Positions 10,640 to 19,624 of a stretch of 64,000 nt of DNA are shown piece by piece (the first letter of the stretch is position 1; every line of letters begins with the position of its first letter). The position numbers were made by a program, and so were the translations under genes. The DNA comes from Xanthobacter autotrophicus (lineage in GTDB: Bacteria > Pseudomonadota > Alphaproteobacteria > Rhizobiales > Xanthobacteraceae): NCBI RefSeq assembly GCF_005871085.1, contig NZ_VAUP01000041.1, forward strand, positions 62,001-126,000, given 5' to 3'. The notes beneath the pieces were generated by a model, which saw nothing but the letters and a program-made list of their open reading frames with translations, ran no database searches and was not told where the DNA came from.

Positions 10640-10960
10640 GTGGCCCGCATCCTCTCCATCCTCATCGGCCTGCCGCTCTCTATCGTGGCGGTGGCCCTCG
10701 CCGTGGCGAACCGCAAGAGCGTCACCCTGTCCCTCGACCCGTTCTCGCCGGATGCGCCTGCGCTGTCGGTGACGCTGCCTTTGTTCGCGCTGGTGTTCGC
10801 CGCGCTGATCGTAGGCGTGCTGGCCGGCGGCATCGTGGTATGGGCCCGGCAGGGCCGTTTCCGCCGCGCGGCGCGCGAAGCCAAGCGCGAGCTGAAGCGG
10901 GTGACACCCGTCCAGCAGCCGTCCTCCACCACCCTCGGCCTGCCGGCCCCGCGCGGCTGA
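10640..10960 (+). CDS. LapA family (DUF1049) inner-membrane protein
   Basis: Small 106-residue membrane protein with two hydrophobic segments: residues 5-22 (ILIGLPLSIVAVALAVAN) and about 45-68. A basic cytoplasmic tail follows (RQGRFRRAAREAKRELKR). This is the lipopolysaccharide-assembly LapA/DUF1049 architecture, linked to envelope assembly in E. coli. Its GTG start lies 6 bases after the ihfB stop, so the two are co-transcribed. In many relatives trpF follows; here a convergent cys operon does. Confidence 0.8.
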   Translation: MARILSILIGLPLSIVAVALAVANRKSVTLSLDPFSPDAPALSVTLPLFALVFAALIVGVLAGGIVVWARQGRFRRAAREAKRELKRVTPVQQPSSTTLGLPAPRG

Positions 10961-11106
10961 GGCCCAACGGCACCCCGCTCGGACGACGCCGCACTCGCCC
11001 CCGCGATCACAGGAATGGCCTTGGTCTGCGACAGAGGCCGGAGGGCATGCTCGGGCGCGGCGCCGGCTCGGACCCAAGGCGGAGCATTCGGCTCAGGGCA
11101 GCGGAT

Positions 11107-11979
11107 TCAGTGCCCCGGCCGCCGGGCCGGGGCTCGCTCCCCGCGGGCCCGCTCGGCGCGCTCGATGAGATATTTTGCAACCAGCGTGAACAGTGCCACG
11201 CCGGCAAGAACCGTCGCGGCGGCGAAGGCGGCGAGCACGTGGCTGTCCTGGTACAAAAGCTCGATCTGCAAAGCCAGCGTCGAGGTCTGCCCGCGGATAT
11301 TGCCCGACACCACCGAGACCGCGCCGAACTCGCCCATCACCCGCGCGTTGCACAAGGCCGCGCCATAGAGCAGGGCGAAGCGCACGTTGGGCAGCGTGAC
11401 CAGCCGCAGCACGTCGAAGCCGTTGGCGCCCAGGCTCACCGCCGCCTCTTCCTCGTCGCGCCCCTGCGCCATCATCAGCGGCACCAGCTCGCGCACCACA
11501 AACGGCGCGGTGACGAACATGCTGGCGAGGATGATGGCCGGCAGCGCGAACACGATCTTGATGTCGTGGGCCTGCAGGAACGGGCCGAACAGCCCCTGCC
11601 CGCCATAAACGAACAGATAGGCGACGCCGGCCACGATGGGCGAGATGGAGAACGGCAGCTCCACCACCGCCAGCAGCAGGTTGCGGCCGGGAAAGCTGAA
11701 CTTGGTGACGGCCCAGGCCGCCGCGATGCCGAAGCCGATATTCACCGGCACGCAGACCAGGGCGGTGATGAGGGTGAGACCGATGGCATGCAGCGTATCC
11801 GGCCGCACCAAAGCCTCGGCATAGGCTGAAAAGCCGCGCGCGAACGCCTCGGAGAAGATGACCGCGAGCGGCGCGATGAGCGCCAGCGCCGTGGTGGCGA
11901 GCACCAGCGTGAGCAGCACCGCCCGCGTGCGCAGCCCATCCCCCACGCGATGCCGATTGCGGTTGACCGGAGCCGCCAT
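11107..11979 (-). CDS. cysW: Sulfate/thiosulfate ABC transporter permease CysW
   Basis: Second permease of the sulfate/thiosulfate importer, 290 residues with about six membrane segments. The coupling-loop motif EEEAAVSLGANGFDVLRLVTLP contacts the ATPase, and VMGEFGAVSVVSGNI is the CysW signature. It starts one base after the cysT stop, so the two are co-translated. Neither the ATPase (cysA) nor a binding protein (cysP/sbp) adjoins; the operon ends here, convergent with lapA. Confidence 0.92.
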   Translation of the reverse strand: MAAPVNRNRHRVGDGLRTRAVLLTLVLATTALALIAPLAVIFSEAFARGFSAYAEALVRPDTLHAIGLTLITALVCVPVNIGFGIAAAWAVTKFSFPGRNLLLAVVELPFSISPIVAGVAYLFVYGGQGLFGPFLQAHDIKIVFALPAIILASMFVTAPFVVRELVPLMMAQGRDEEEAAVSLGANGFDVLRLVTLPNVRFALLYGAALCNARVMGEFGAVSVVSGNIRGQTSTLALQIELLYQDSHVLAAFAAATVLAGVALFTLVAKYLIERAERARGERAPARRPGH

Positions 11980-11980
11980 C

Positions 11981-12850
11981 TCAGCCCTCCCCCATGGCGC
12001 TGCGCTGGTGCCAGGTCTGCACTGCGTTGACCACCAGCAGCATGAGGAAGGCCAGCCCCAGCATGGTCACCGCGATGGCGGCGGCGGCGGCATAGTCATA
12101 TTCCTCCAGCCGGATGAAGGTGAGCAGGGCCACGATCTCGGTGCGGAAGGGCTGGTTGCCGGCGATGAACACCACCGCGCCGAACTCCCCCAGGGAGCGG
12201 GCGAAGGCGAGCGAGGTGCCGGCGAGGAAGGCGGGAAACAGGGTGGGGAAAATCACTCGGCGGAAGATGGTGAAGTCCGTGGCGCCGAGCGTCGCCGCCG
12301 CCTCCTCCAGCTCCGGCTCCATGTCTTCCAGCACCGGCTGCACCGTGCGCACCACGAAAGGGATGGAGGTGAAGGCCATGGCGCAGACGATGCCCGCCGG
12401 CGCATAGGCTACCTGGATGCCCCACTGGGCCAGCGGCGCGCCGAACCAGCCGTTCTTCGCGAACAAGGCAGTCAGCGCGAGGCCCGCCACCGCCGTGGGC
12501 AGGGCGAAGGGCACGTCCACCATGGCGTCCAGCAGGCGCTTGCCGGGAAACTCGTAGCGCACCAGCACCCAGGCCAGGCCCAGGCCGTAGACCGCATTGA
12601 ACAGGGCGGCCGCGGCAGCGGTGGTGATGGTGATCTGGAACGACGCCAGCGTGCGCGGCGAGGTGATGATGGCGATATAGCCCCAGAAGCCCACATCCGC
12701 CGCCTTCAGCAGCAGCGCGCCGATGGGCAGCATCACGATCAGGCCGAGGTAGAGCAGCGTCAGCCCTAGGGAGAGGCGGAAGCCGGGAATGACACTGCGC
12801 GGGGCCCGGCGGCCGGCCCCGGCCGGAAACGCGAAACGAAGGCGGGGCAT
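11981..12850 (-). CDS. cysT: Sulfate/thiosulfate ABC transporter permease CysT
   Basis: First permease of the sulfate importer, 289 residues from the ATG at 12850. A GTG at 12892 would add 14 residues but has no ribosome binding site. Family features are VDVPFALPTAVAGLALT, the coupling loop ELEEAAATLGATDFTIFRRVIFP, and SLGEFGAVVFIAGN. It heads the two-gene operon. The 160 bases upstream contain the convergent terminator of the next leftward gene and AT-rich sequence that may be its promoter; no binding-protein gene is there. Confidence 0.9.
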   Translation of the reverse strand: MPRLRFAFPAGAGRRAPRSVIPGFRLSLGLTLLYLGLIVMLPIGALLLKAADVGFWGYIAIITSPRTLASFQITITTAAAAALFNAVYGLGLAWVLVRYEFPGKRLLDAMVDVPFALPTAVAGLALTALFAKNGWFGAPLAQWGIQVAYAPAGIVCAMAFTSIPFVVRTVQPVLEDMEPELEEAAATLGATDFTIFRRVIFPTLFPAFLAGTSLAFARSLGEFGAVVFIAGNQPFRTEIVALLTFIRLEEYDYAAAAAIAVTMLGLAFLMLLVVNAVQTWHQRSAMGEG

Positions 12851-12992
12851 GAACGCGGCCCTGTCGGCTGTCTGGCTGGGAGAGCGCGGCACGGCCGCAA
12901 TCGAACGCTCGTTATGGCGTGGCGTGCGCCAAATGTCATTCCGCTACGGGAGAAAAATCATCTCACGTAAGATTCATGTGTTTATGAGGCCT

Positions 12993-13020
12993 AAAAAAGG
13001 GCCGCGTCCTTGCGGCCCTC
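12993..13020 (-). terminator. Rho-independent terminator of the small secreted-protein gene
   Basis: On the minus strand a 7-bp stem GGGCCGC/GCGGCCC with a 6-base loop is followed by TTTTTT. It sits about 37 bases after the stop of the gene at 13057-13392. Confidence 0.85.
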
Positions 13021-13056
13021 CTTCCGCGCATCCCAGCCGGATGGCGTTACGCCGGA

Positions 13057-13392
13057 TCAGTAGCCCGGCAGATCGAACGGGCCGGGCAGCGGTGAGCGGA
13101 TGCCGCTGATGGGGCCGGTGCCGGAAGCGCCGCCGCCGTCATAGGTCGGGTAGAACCAGCCGGGGGGCAAGGCGTAATCCAGGTAGGACTTGGAGCCGGG
13201 CTTCACCACGGTGCCGGGATCCAGGTAGGAGCGCCGGGTAATCTCGATGCGGCTGCGCTTCTTGACGGTGGTCTGCGCCGATGCGCTGTCCGCCGACATG
13301 ACCGAAGCAACGCCCGTCAGCGCCACGGCGCACGTCAACGCAAGCGCAACCCGGAACGCCGCGGCGATGGTGAAGTACGGCGCGACACGCAT
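13057..13392 (-). CDS. Small secreted protein of unknown function
   Basis: Unrecognised 111-residue protein. The ATG at 13392 has a strong GGGAGGA site 5 bases before it; the frame is open further upstream but those codons look non-coding. Residues 1-43 form a signal peptide (hydrophobic ALALTCAVALTGVASVM, cleavage near SASAQ). The mature part has a basic patch (KKRSRIEITRR), SYLDPGTVVKPGSKSYLDYA with a repeated SYLD, and a Gly/Pro-rich end closing in FDLPGY. No cysteines remain after the signal. It is monocistronic with its own terminator. Similar short exported proteins occur in Rhizobiales, but no function is known to me. Confidence 0.7.
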   Translation of the reverse strand: MRVAPYFTIAAAFRVALALTCAVALTGVASVMSADSASAQTTVKKRSRIEITRRSYLDPGTVVKPGSKSYLDYALPPGWFYPTYDGGGASGTGPISGIRSPLPGPFDLPGY

Positions 13393-13628
13393 GACATCCT
13401 CCCGAAACGGCACAGCCGCCGCCCCTGCCTGAATTAGGACACTCCCGCCCGTCGCGCAAGGAAACGCGGAGGCGGCAGGGGATGTTCCCCGAGCGTGGGG
13501 CGCCGCGCGTTGCGCTGGCGCAACAGTTCGCCGTGCGCATGCACGCGATCTTGAGATTTGCAAGCGCGTGCCGTTCGGCCTAAAACCCCCGTTCCGGCCA
13601 ACAGGGCCGGCAGATTCCGAGGACTATC

Positions 13629-14663
13629 ATGGGTTACAAGGTCGCCGTCGTCGGCGCCACGGGCAACGTGGGCCGGGAGATCCTCTCGATCCTCGCCGAG
13701 CGGGGCTTTCCCGCGGACGAGGTTGTGGCGCTTGCTTCGCGCCGCTCGCAGGGCGTGGAAGTCTCCTTCGGTGACAAAACCCTCAAGGTGAAGGCGCTCG
13801 AAACCTACGACTTCTCCGACACCGACATCTGCCTGATGTCGGCGGGTGGAGCCGTGTCGAAGGAATGGTCGGAGAAGATCGGCGCGCAGGGCTGCGTCGT
13901 CATCGACAATTCGTCCCAGTGGCGCATGGATCCCGACGTGCCGCTGATCGTGCCCGAGGTGAATGCGGACGCCATCGTCGGCTTCACCAAGAAGAACATC
14001 ATCGCCAATCCCAACTGCTCCACGGCGCAGCTGGTGGTGGCGCTGAAGCCGCTGCACGATGCCGCCACCATCAAGCGCGTGGTGGTCTCCACCTACCAGT
14101 CCGTCTCCGGCGCCGGCAAGGATGCCATGGACGAGCTGTTCTCCCAGACCCGCGCCATCTTCGTCTCCGATCCGGTGGAGCCGAAGAAGTTCCCCAAGCG
14201 CATCGCCTTCAACCTCATTCCCCAGATCGACGTCTTCCTCGATGACGGCTCGACCAAGGAAGAGTGGAAGATGGTGGTCGAGACCAAGAAGATCCTCGAT
14301 CCGAAGATCAAGCTGACGGCCACCTGCGTGCGCGTGCCGGTGTTCATCTCCCACTCGGAATCGGTGAACGTCGAATTCGAGAAGGAGTTGTCGGCCGAAG
14401 ACGCGCGCAAGATCCTGCGCGAGGCCCCGGGCATCATCGTCATCGACACCCGCGAGCCGGGCGGCTACGCCACCCCGCACGAGGCCGCCGGCGAGGACGC
14501 AACCTTCATCTCGCGCCTGCGCGATGACCCCACCGTGGACAACGCCATCAACTTCTGGTGCGTGTCCGACAACCTGCGCAAGGGCGCCGCGCTCAACGCG
14601 GTGCAGATCGCCGAGGTGCTGGTGAACCGCAAGCTCATCACCGCCCGCAGCAAGGCGGCCTGA
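13629..14663 (+). CDS. asd: Aspartate-semialdehyde dehydrogenase
   Basis: Asd reduces aspartyl phosphate to aspartate semialdehyde, the branch point to lysine/diaminopimelate, threonine and methionine. The 344-residue protein has the NADP site VVGATGNVG (7-15), the nucleophile C130 in NPNCSTAQLV, STYQSVSGAGKDAMDEL, and the substrate/His region CVRVPVFISHSE. The start is the first ATG after the leader. It is monocistronic with a strong terminator. Confidence 0.97.
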   Translation: MGYKVAVVGATGNVGREILSILAERGFPADEVVALASRRSQGVEVSFGDKTLKVKALETYDFSDTDICLMSAGGAVSKEWSEKIGAQGCVVIDNSSQWRMDPDVPLIVPEVNADAIVGFTKKNIIANPNCSTAQLVVALKPLHDAATIKRVVVSTYQSVSGAGKDAMDELFSQTRAIFVSDPVEPKKFPKRIAFNLIPQIDVFLDDGSTKEEWKMVVETKKILDPKIKLTATCVRVPVFISHSESVNVEFEKELSAEDARKILREAPGIIVIDTREPGGYATPHEAAGEDATFISRLRDDPTVDNAINFWCVSDNLRKGAALNAVQIAEVLVNRKLITARSKAA

Positions 14664-14707
14664 GCCCACACGCTGAGCCAGCCTTGCGCTTTCAGGCAAA
14701 ACCGTGA

Positions 14708-14738
14708 ACGGCCCTCCCCCGGAGGGCCGTTTTCGTTT
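14708..14738 (+). terminator. Terminator of asd (probably bidirectional)
   Basis: A perfect 10-bp stem ACGGCCCTCC/GGAGGGCCGT with a CCC loop is followed by TTTCGTTT. It lies between the convergent asd and DMT-transporter genes and ends 9 bases before the latter's stop. Confidence 0.92.
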
Positions 14739-14747
14739 GGACAGCCG

Positions 14748-15668
14748 TCAGGGGATCGGATCTCTGGCAACAGGAGCCGGCCCCCGCCGACCCAGCCGCT
14801 GAGCCAGCGCCACCACCACCGCCACGGCGCCGGCAAAGAGCAGCGTCTCGGCATCGGGCCGCTCGCCGTTGATGGGCCAGGCAAGGCCGACCGTTACGAA
14901 GGTCTGGAGCAGTTGCACCTGCCCCACCCGCGCGATGCCGCCCAGCGCCAGCCCGGCATTCCAGAAGAAGAAGCCGATGAACTGGCTGAACAGCCCGAGA
15001 TAGAGCAGCGCCGCCCACGATTCACCGGCCACCGTCCGCCCCCACGGAAAGGTCAGGAGCGCCGCCGGCGCCGTGACCGGCAGGGCGAGGATGAGCATGA
15101 AGGCGATCACCTCCCAACCCGCCATGCGCCGGGCCAGCCGCCCCGAGACCGCATAGCCCGCGGCGCAGACCACCACGCCCAGGAAGAGCAGCGTGTCGCC
15201 GTAGCCAAACCCGCCGGCCGCGCCGTTGCGCAGGGCGAAGGCGGCCACCAGCCCGGCGCCGACAGCGCTCGCCGCGAACAGGCCAAGGCCGGGACGCTCC
15301 CCGGCGAGCACGGTGGCGGCGATGGCCGTGCATAGCGGCAGGAGGCCGAGCACGATGCCGCCGTGTGCCGCCGGAACGGTCTGCGTGGCGATGCCGATCA
15401 GGATGGGAAAGCCGAACACCAAAGCGAGGGTGGCCAGCAGCAGGTCGCGCCGGGTCTGGCGCGACCCGAACGGCCACGGCCGGCGCAGCACCAGCACCAC
15501 CGCGAGGGCACAGAAGCCGGCCAGCGCCGCGCGGCCGAAGCTGATGAACCAGGGACTGAGATCGTGCAAGTCGAGCCGCGTCATGGGCAGCGTCGCGCCG
15601 AACATGACCACGGCGACGAGGCCGAGGACGAGCCCGAGGGACGATCGGCGGTGGGGGCGGCGGTCCAT
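14748..15668 (-). CDS. DMT-superfamily EamA transporter
   Basis: Inner-membrane exporter-like protein of 306 residues with about ten hydrophobic segments arranged as two EamA repeats. The first starts LGLVLGLVAVVMFGATLPMTR and the second near TLLFLGVVVCAAGYAVSGRLAR. QFIGFFFWNAGLALGGIARVG is a typical second-repeat end. Substrate is unknown; family members export amino acids or metabolites. The ATG at 15668 was chosen where the arginine-rich N-terminus meets the first helix; the frame is open upstream, so the start is less sure than the function. Confidence 0.82.
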   Translation of the reverse strand: MDRRPHRRSSLGLVLGLVAVVMFGATLPMTRLDLHDLSPWFISFGRAALAGFCALAVVLVLRRPWPFGSRQTRRDLLLATLALVFGFPILIGIATQTVPAAHGGIVLGLLPLCTAIAATVLAGERPGLGLFAASAVGAGLVAAFALRNGAAGGFGYGDTLLFLGVVVCAAGYAVSGRLARRMAGWEVIAFMLILALPVTAPAALLTFPWGRTVAGESWAALLYLGLFSQFIGFFFWNAGLALGGIARVGQVQLLQTFVTVGLAWPINGERPDAETLLFAGAVAVVVALAQRLGRRGPAPVARDPIP

Positions 15669-15952
15669 GGATGCCTTCGAGCGGTTGATGTCACCCCGCT
15701 GCTTAGGCGACCGGCCGCCCCGGCGACAACGAATCCGGCTGATGGCAGCATCAGCGCGCCTGATGGATGGGCGAGAAACAGGGTGAAACAGCCGCTTGCC
15801 CCCGCTATGGTGGCGCCGCCTCGCCCAGACGCGGGGCGACCCGGCGTAGCGGCGTGGTTCCGTGAATCGCAAGCGCGCGCCGGCGGGTTTCCAACGCGGT
15901 TTCGCGCGAGCCGGTCTGCGCCGCGCCTGAAAACGCCCTGACGAGTGATGCG

Positions 15953-16165
15953 ATGATCCAAGCCCAGCGCCCCGGCCACGACGTGGACCCAAAGCTGCTC
16001 GAAATCCTGGTGTGTCCCCTCACCAAGGCGCCGCTGGAGTATGACCGCGACCGCCAGGAACTGGTCTCGCGGGCCGCGCGGCTTGCCTATCCCATCCGCG
16101 ACGGCATCCCGATCATGCTCGCGGACGAGGCCCGCAAGCTCGACGAGAGCGAACTCACCCGCTGA
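15953..16165 (+). CDS. Trm112 family protein (UPF0434/YcaR-like)
   Basis: Small 70-residue protein. The family core [22 protein letters not shown] is followed by [21 protein letters not shown], the hallmark ending of bacterial Trm112-like proteins. The first CPxC knuckle has lost its second Cys (CPLTK), so zinc binding through this motif is unlikely. Eukaryotic Trm112 activates methyltransferases; the bacterial role is unclear. It stands alone, divergent from the DMT gene and convergent with the UbiH-type gene. Confidence 0.88.
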   Translation: MIQAQRPGHDVDPKLLEILVCPLTKAPLEYDRDRQELVSRAARLAYPIRDGIPIMLADEARKLDESELTR

Positions 16166-16580
16166 GGGCACGTTGGCCGTTCAACCGAACGGCAGACTGA
16201 ACGGGTCGCGCTCCGGCGCACGACCCGTTGTCCTTGCGACGGGCTGGGCGCTCAGCGCGGCCCGCAATTGTCCGGCGCGGGCTGGCCGGCGAATCGCGCG
16301 GCCATCCAGGCCACCGCATCGGCTGCGGTGCGACTTTGACTGGCATGAGAATGACCCGCGCACCCGAAGGCGCAATTCTCATATGGATTTCCCTGCCGGA
16401 GGCGCGCGCCCGCACCAACACACGGCAACCCGCGCCGACGCGCGTTCGCCGCTTGAGCGCGATCTCGCCAGGTGGAAGCAATCTGACCGGTGAAACGCCC
16501 TCTCACTCCAAGATGGCGCCCGCGTTTTCTGAACGCGAACCGGTATTCGCTTCGCGCGAAATCGCCCTCTCGAAAACGCG
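16166..16580. other. Spacer between trm112-like and ubiH-like genes
   Basis: No intact gene is seen in these 415 bases. A perfect 9-bp inverted repeat (AACGGGTCG/CGACCCGTT, 16200-16229) just after the Trm112-like gene may act as a terminator but has no good T-run. A short minus-strand stretch near 16252-16356 reads like the tail of a lipase and is listed separately. Confidence 0.5.
16252..16356 (-). pseudogene. Possible remnant of a secreted lipase C-terminus
   Basis: The minus strand encodes a short tail, TAADAVAWMAARFAGQPAP followed by DNCGPR and a stop. From memory this resembles the C-terminal end of secreted alpha/beta-hydrolase lipases (pattern DxxAWMxxRFAGxPAPxNC). The preceding codons in this frame do not continue the similarity and no catalytic GxSxG or start is present. 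If real, it is a decayed gene fragment; chance resemblance is possible. Confidence 0.3.
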
Positions 16581-17882
16581 CTACAGCGCCTCGCCGCGCA
16601 GCAGCTTCGGCACCTGGCCGGTGAGGCCTGCCGCGTCGCGGATGAACAGGCCCTTGAGGCGCGGCATGCGGTCCACCAGACCCAGGCCCAGGTCCCGCAC
16701 CGCGCGCAAGGCGTCGGAGCGGTTGGAGAACAGGCGGTTGAGCCCGTCTGTCGCGACCCCCATGGCCAAAGTGTCGAACCGGCGCCAACGCTGGTAGCGC
16801 TCCAGCACTGCCGGGCCGGCGAAATCGAGCCCGACCCGCGCGGCATCCGTCACCGCCTCGGCCAGCGCCGCCACGTCGCGCAGGCCCATGTTGAGCCCCT
16901 GCCCGGCGATGGGGTGAATGAGATGGGCCGCGTCTCCCACCAGAGCGAGGCGCTCGCCGATGAAGCTGCGGGCCATGGCGAAGCCCAAGGGATAGGCACG
17001 CGGCTTGGTCACCGGCTTCACCCAGCCGAGCCGGTGGCCGAAGCGCTGCTCCAGCTCCTCCTGGAAGATGATGGACGGCAACGCCACGATGCGGTCGGCG
17101 TCTTCGGTGCGCTCGGTCCACACGATGGACGAGCGGTTGCCCGGAAGCGGCAGGATGGCGAACGGGCCGGGGGGCAGGAAATGCTCTTCGGCCCGGCCCT
17201 CGTGGGGGCGCTCGTGCTCCACCGCGAAGGTGATGCCGCTCTGGCCATAGCCCCAGGCCACATTGGCGATGCCGGCCATGCCACGGATGCGCGATTTCGC
17301 GCCGTCGCAGGCCACCAGAAGCTGGGCCGAAAGTTGCGGCGCGCCGGCGGCGGACAGGCTCACGCCGGAGCGGTCGGCGGTGAAATCGTCCACCGACTGG
17401 GCGCGCAGGTCGATACCGGCGGAGCGCGCCGCATCGATGAGGGCATATTGCAGGTCGGCGTTGGGCACCATGTGGGCGAAGGCCTCGCCCGGCTCCACAT
17501 CACCGTCGAAGGTGAGGAAGGTGGGCCGCGCCACGTCCTTGGTGCGGCTGTCGGTGACCACCATGGTCTGGATGGGCTGCGCCTTGGCGCCCACATGCTG
17601 CCAGACGCCGAGGGTGGTAAGCATGCGCCGCGCGCCGGCGGCGATGGCCGAGCAGCGACCGTCATCCACCGTGGCGTGGGACAGATAGGGGTCGAACAGT
17701 ACGATGTCGGCATCCGGCCCGAGCCCCTGGCGCAGGGCCAGCGCGAGGCTGAGGCCGGCGAGCCCGCCTCCGACGATGGCCACATCCGCTCGGGCCACAT
17801 CCGCCCGCGGCACGGCCGTGGCGGCGGAAAAGCCGGTTCCGGTGTGCCCGGCCTGGGGCTCGGACATGTTCAGCCCGGTCAT
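16581..17882 (-). CDS. UbiH/UbiF-family FAD monooxygenase (ubiquinone biosynthesis)
   Basis: Flavin hydroxylase that most likely adds a hydroxyl group to the ubiquinone ring. The ATG at 17882, preceded by CAGGGAG, gives 433 residues. The FAD Rossmann motif is VAIVGGGLAGLSLALAL (about residues 34-50). The family motif DDGRCSAIAAGARRML, the DG motif VACDGAKSRIRG and the GD motif LVGDAAHLIHPIAGQGLNMGLRD follow; the last is diagnostic of UbiH/Coq6-type enzymes. Which ring position it modifies (UbiH, UbiF, UbiI or alphaproteobacterial UbiL) cannot be decided here. It is divergent from tesB. Confidence 0.88.
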   Translation of the reverse strand: MTGLNMSEPQAGHTGTGFSAATAVPRADVARADVAIVGGGLAGLSLALALRQGLGPDADIVLFDPYLSHATVDDGRCSAIAAGARRMLTTLGVWQHVGAKAQPIQTMVVTDSRTKDVARPTFLTFDGDVEPGEAFAHMVPNADLQYALIDAARSAGIDLRAQSVDDFTADRSGVSLSAAGAPQLSAQLLVACDGAKSRIRGMAGIANVAWGYGQSGITFAVEHERPHEGRAEEHFLPPGPFAILPLPGNRSSIVWTERTEDADRIVALPSIIFQEELEQRFGHRLGWVKPVTKPRAYPLGFAMARSFIGERLALVGDAAHLIHPIAGQGLNMGLRDVAALAEAVTDAARVGLDFAGPAVLERYQRWRRFDTLAMGVATDGLNRLFSNRSDALRAVRDLGLGLVDRMPRLKGLFIRDAAGLTGQVPKLLRGEAL

Positions 17883-18068
17883 CGCTTCACTCCCTGATCC
17901 TATGGTCCGGCCTGCGCCGATCCCGTATCCGCTTCGTCCCGGCTCCCACCCTATACGGAAGGCACCTGACCAAAAGGGTCTTGACGCAATCCGCGCGAGC
18001 ATGGCGTGTTCGGACGACCCCTTCCCTCCGGAGCGCGCCGCGCGCCGGCCTTCAGCGAGCCAAGCCCT

Positions 18069-18941
18069 ATGACCGGATCACCGTCCGACGTGGATGCGCT
18101 TTTGGGCATCCTCGACCTCGAACCCCTTGAAATCAACCTGTTCCGCGGTCGCACCATCACCCCGGACGGGGGACGGGTGTTCGGCGGACAGGTGGTGGCG
18201 CAGGCGCTGGTGGCAGCGCGGCGCACGGTGGAGGCCGAGCGAGTCACCCATTCCCTCCACGGCTATTTCCTGCTGGGCGGCGATCCCCGCGTGCCCATCA
18301 TCTTCGACGTGGACCGCATCCGTGACGGGCGCTCCTTCACCACCCGCCGGGTGGTAGCGATCCAGCACGGGCAGGCCATCTTCAGCATGTCGGTGTCGTT
18401 CCAGGTGGTGGAAGAGGGGCTGCAGCACCAAGGCGCCATGCCCGACGTGCCGGCGCCGGAGGACCTGCCCTCCGACGATGCATGGCGCGACAAGCTGATG
18501 GCGCGTTTTCCTTCCGCCGCCAAGCGCGACTGGATGGCGCTGCGGCCGCTGGAGGTGAAGCCCACCAGCCTCGACCCCGCCTACCTGGGCGCGCCCGGCG
18601 CGCGGCCCAGCATGTGGCTGCGCACGCGCGGCCCGCTGCCGGACGATCTGCCCACGCATCAGGCGGTGCTTGCCTATGCTTCGGACCTTGCCCTGCTCCA
18701 GGCCGCCCTTTTGCCCCACGGCAAGTCGGTGTTCGACCGCGACTTGCAGGTGGCCAGTCTCGACCACGCCCTGTGGTTCCACCGCCCGTTCCGGGCCGAC
18801 GACTGGCTGCTCTACACCCAGGAGAGCCCCACGGCCGCCGGTGCACGCGGCTTTTGCCGGGGTGAAATCTTCACCCGCGACGGCGCACTGGTAGCTTCAG
18901 CGGCACAGGAAGGCCTGATGCGGCCCGTCAGTCCTCGCTGA
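18069..18941 (+). CDS. tesB: Acyl-CoA thioesterase II
   Basis: Double-hotdog thioesterase that hydrolyses medium and long acyl-CoAs. The ATG at 18069 gives 290 residues (E. coli TesB has 286). GRVFGGQVVAQAL and VTHSLHGYFLLGGD mark the first hotdog. VASLDHALWFHRPFRADDWL carries the catalytic Asp of the second, and RGFCRGEIFTRDGALVAS AAQEG supplies the partner residues. An upstream ATG would add 21 codons lacking similarity. It is monocistronic and divergent from the UbiH-type gene. Confidence 0.95.
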   Translation: MTGSPSDVDALLGILDLEPLEINLFRGRTITPDGGRVFGGQVVAQALVAARRTVEAERVTHSLHGYFLLGGDPRVPIIFDVDRIRDGRSFTTRRVVAIQHGQAIFSMSVSFQVVEEGLQHQGAMPDVPAPEDLPSDDAWRDKLMARFPSAAKRDWMALRPLEVKPTSLDPAYLGAPGARPSMWLRTRGPLPDDLPTHQAVLAYASDLALLQAALLPHGKSVFDRDLQVASLDHALWFHRPFRADDWLLYTQESPTAAGARGFCRGEIFTRDGALVASAAQEGLMRPVSPR

Positions 18942-19595
<654 letters not shown>

Positions 19596-19624
19596 GCCTT
19601 TCTCATTCGACGGAGCTTTCATCC

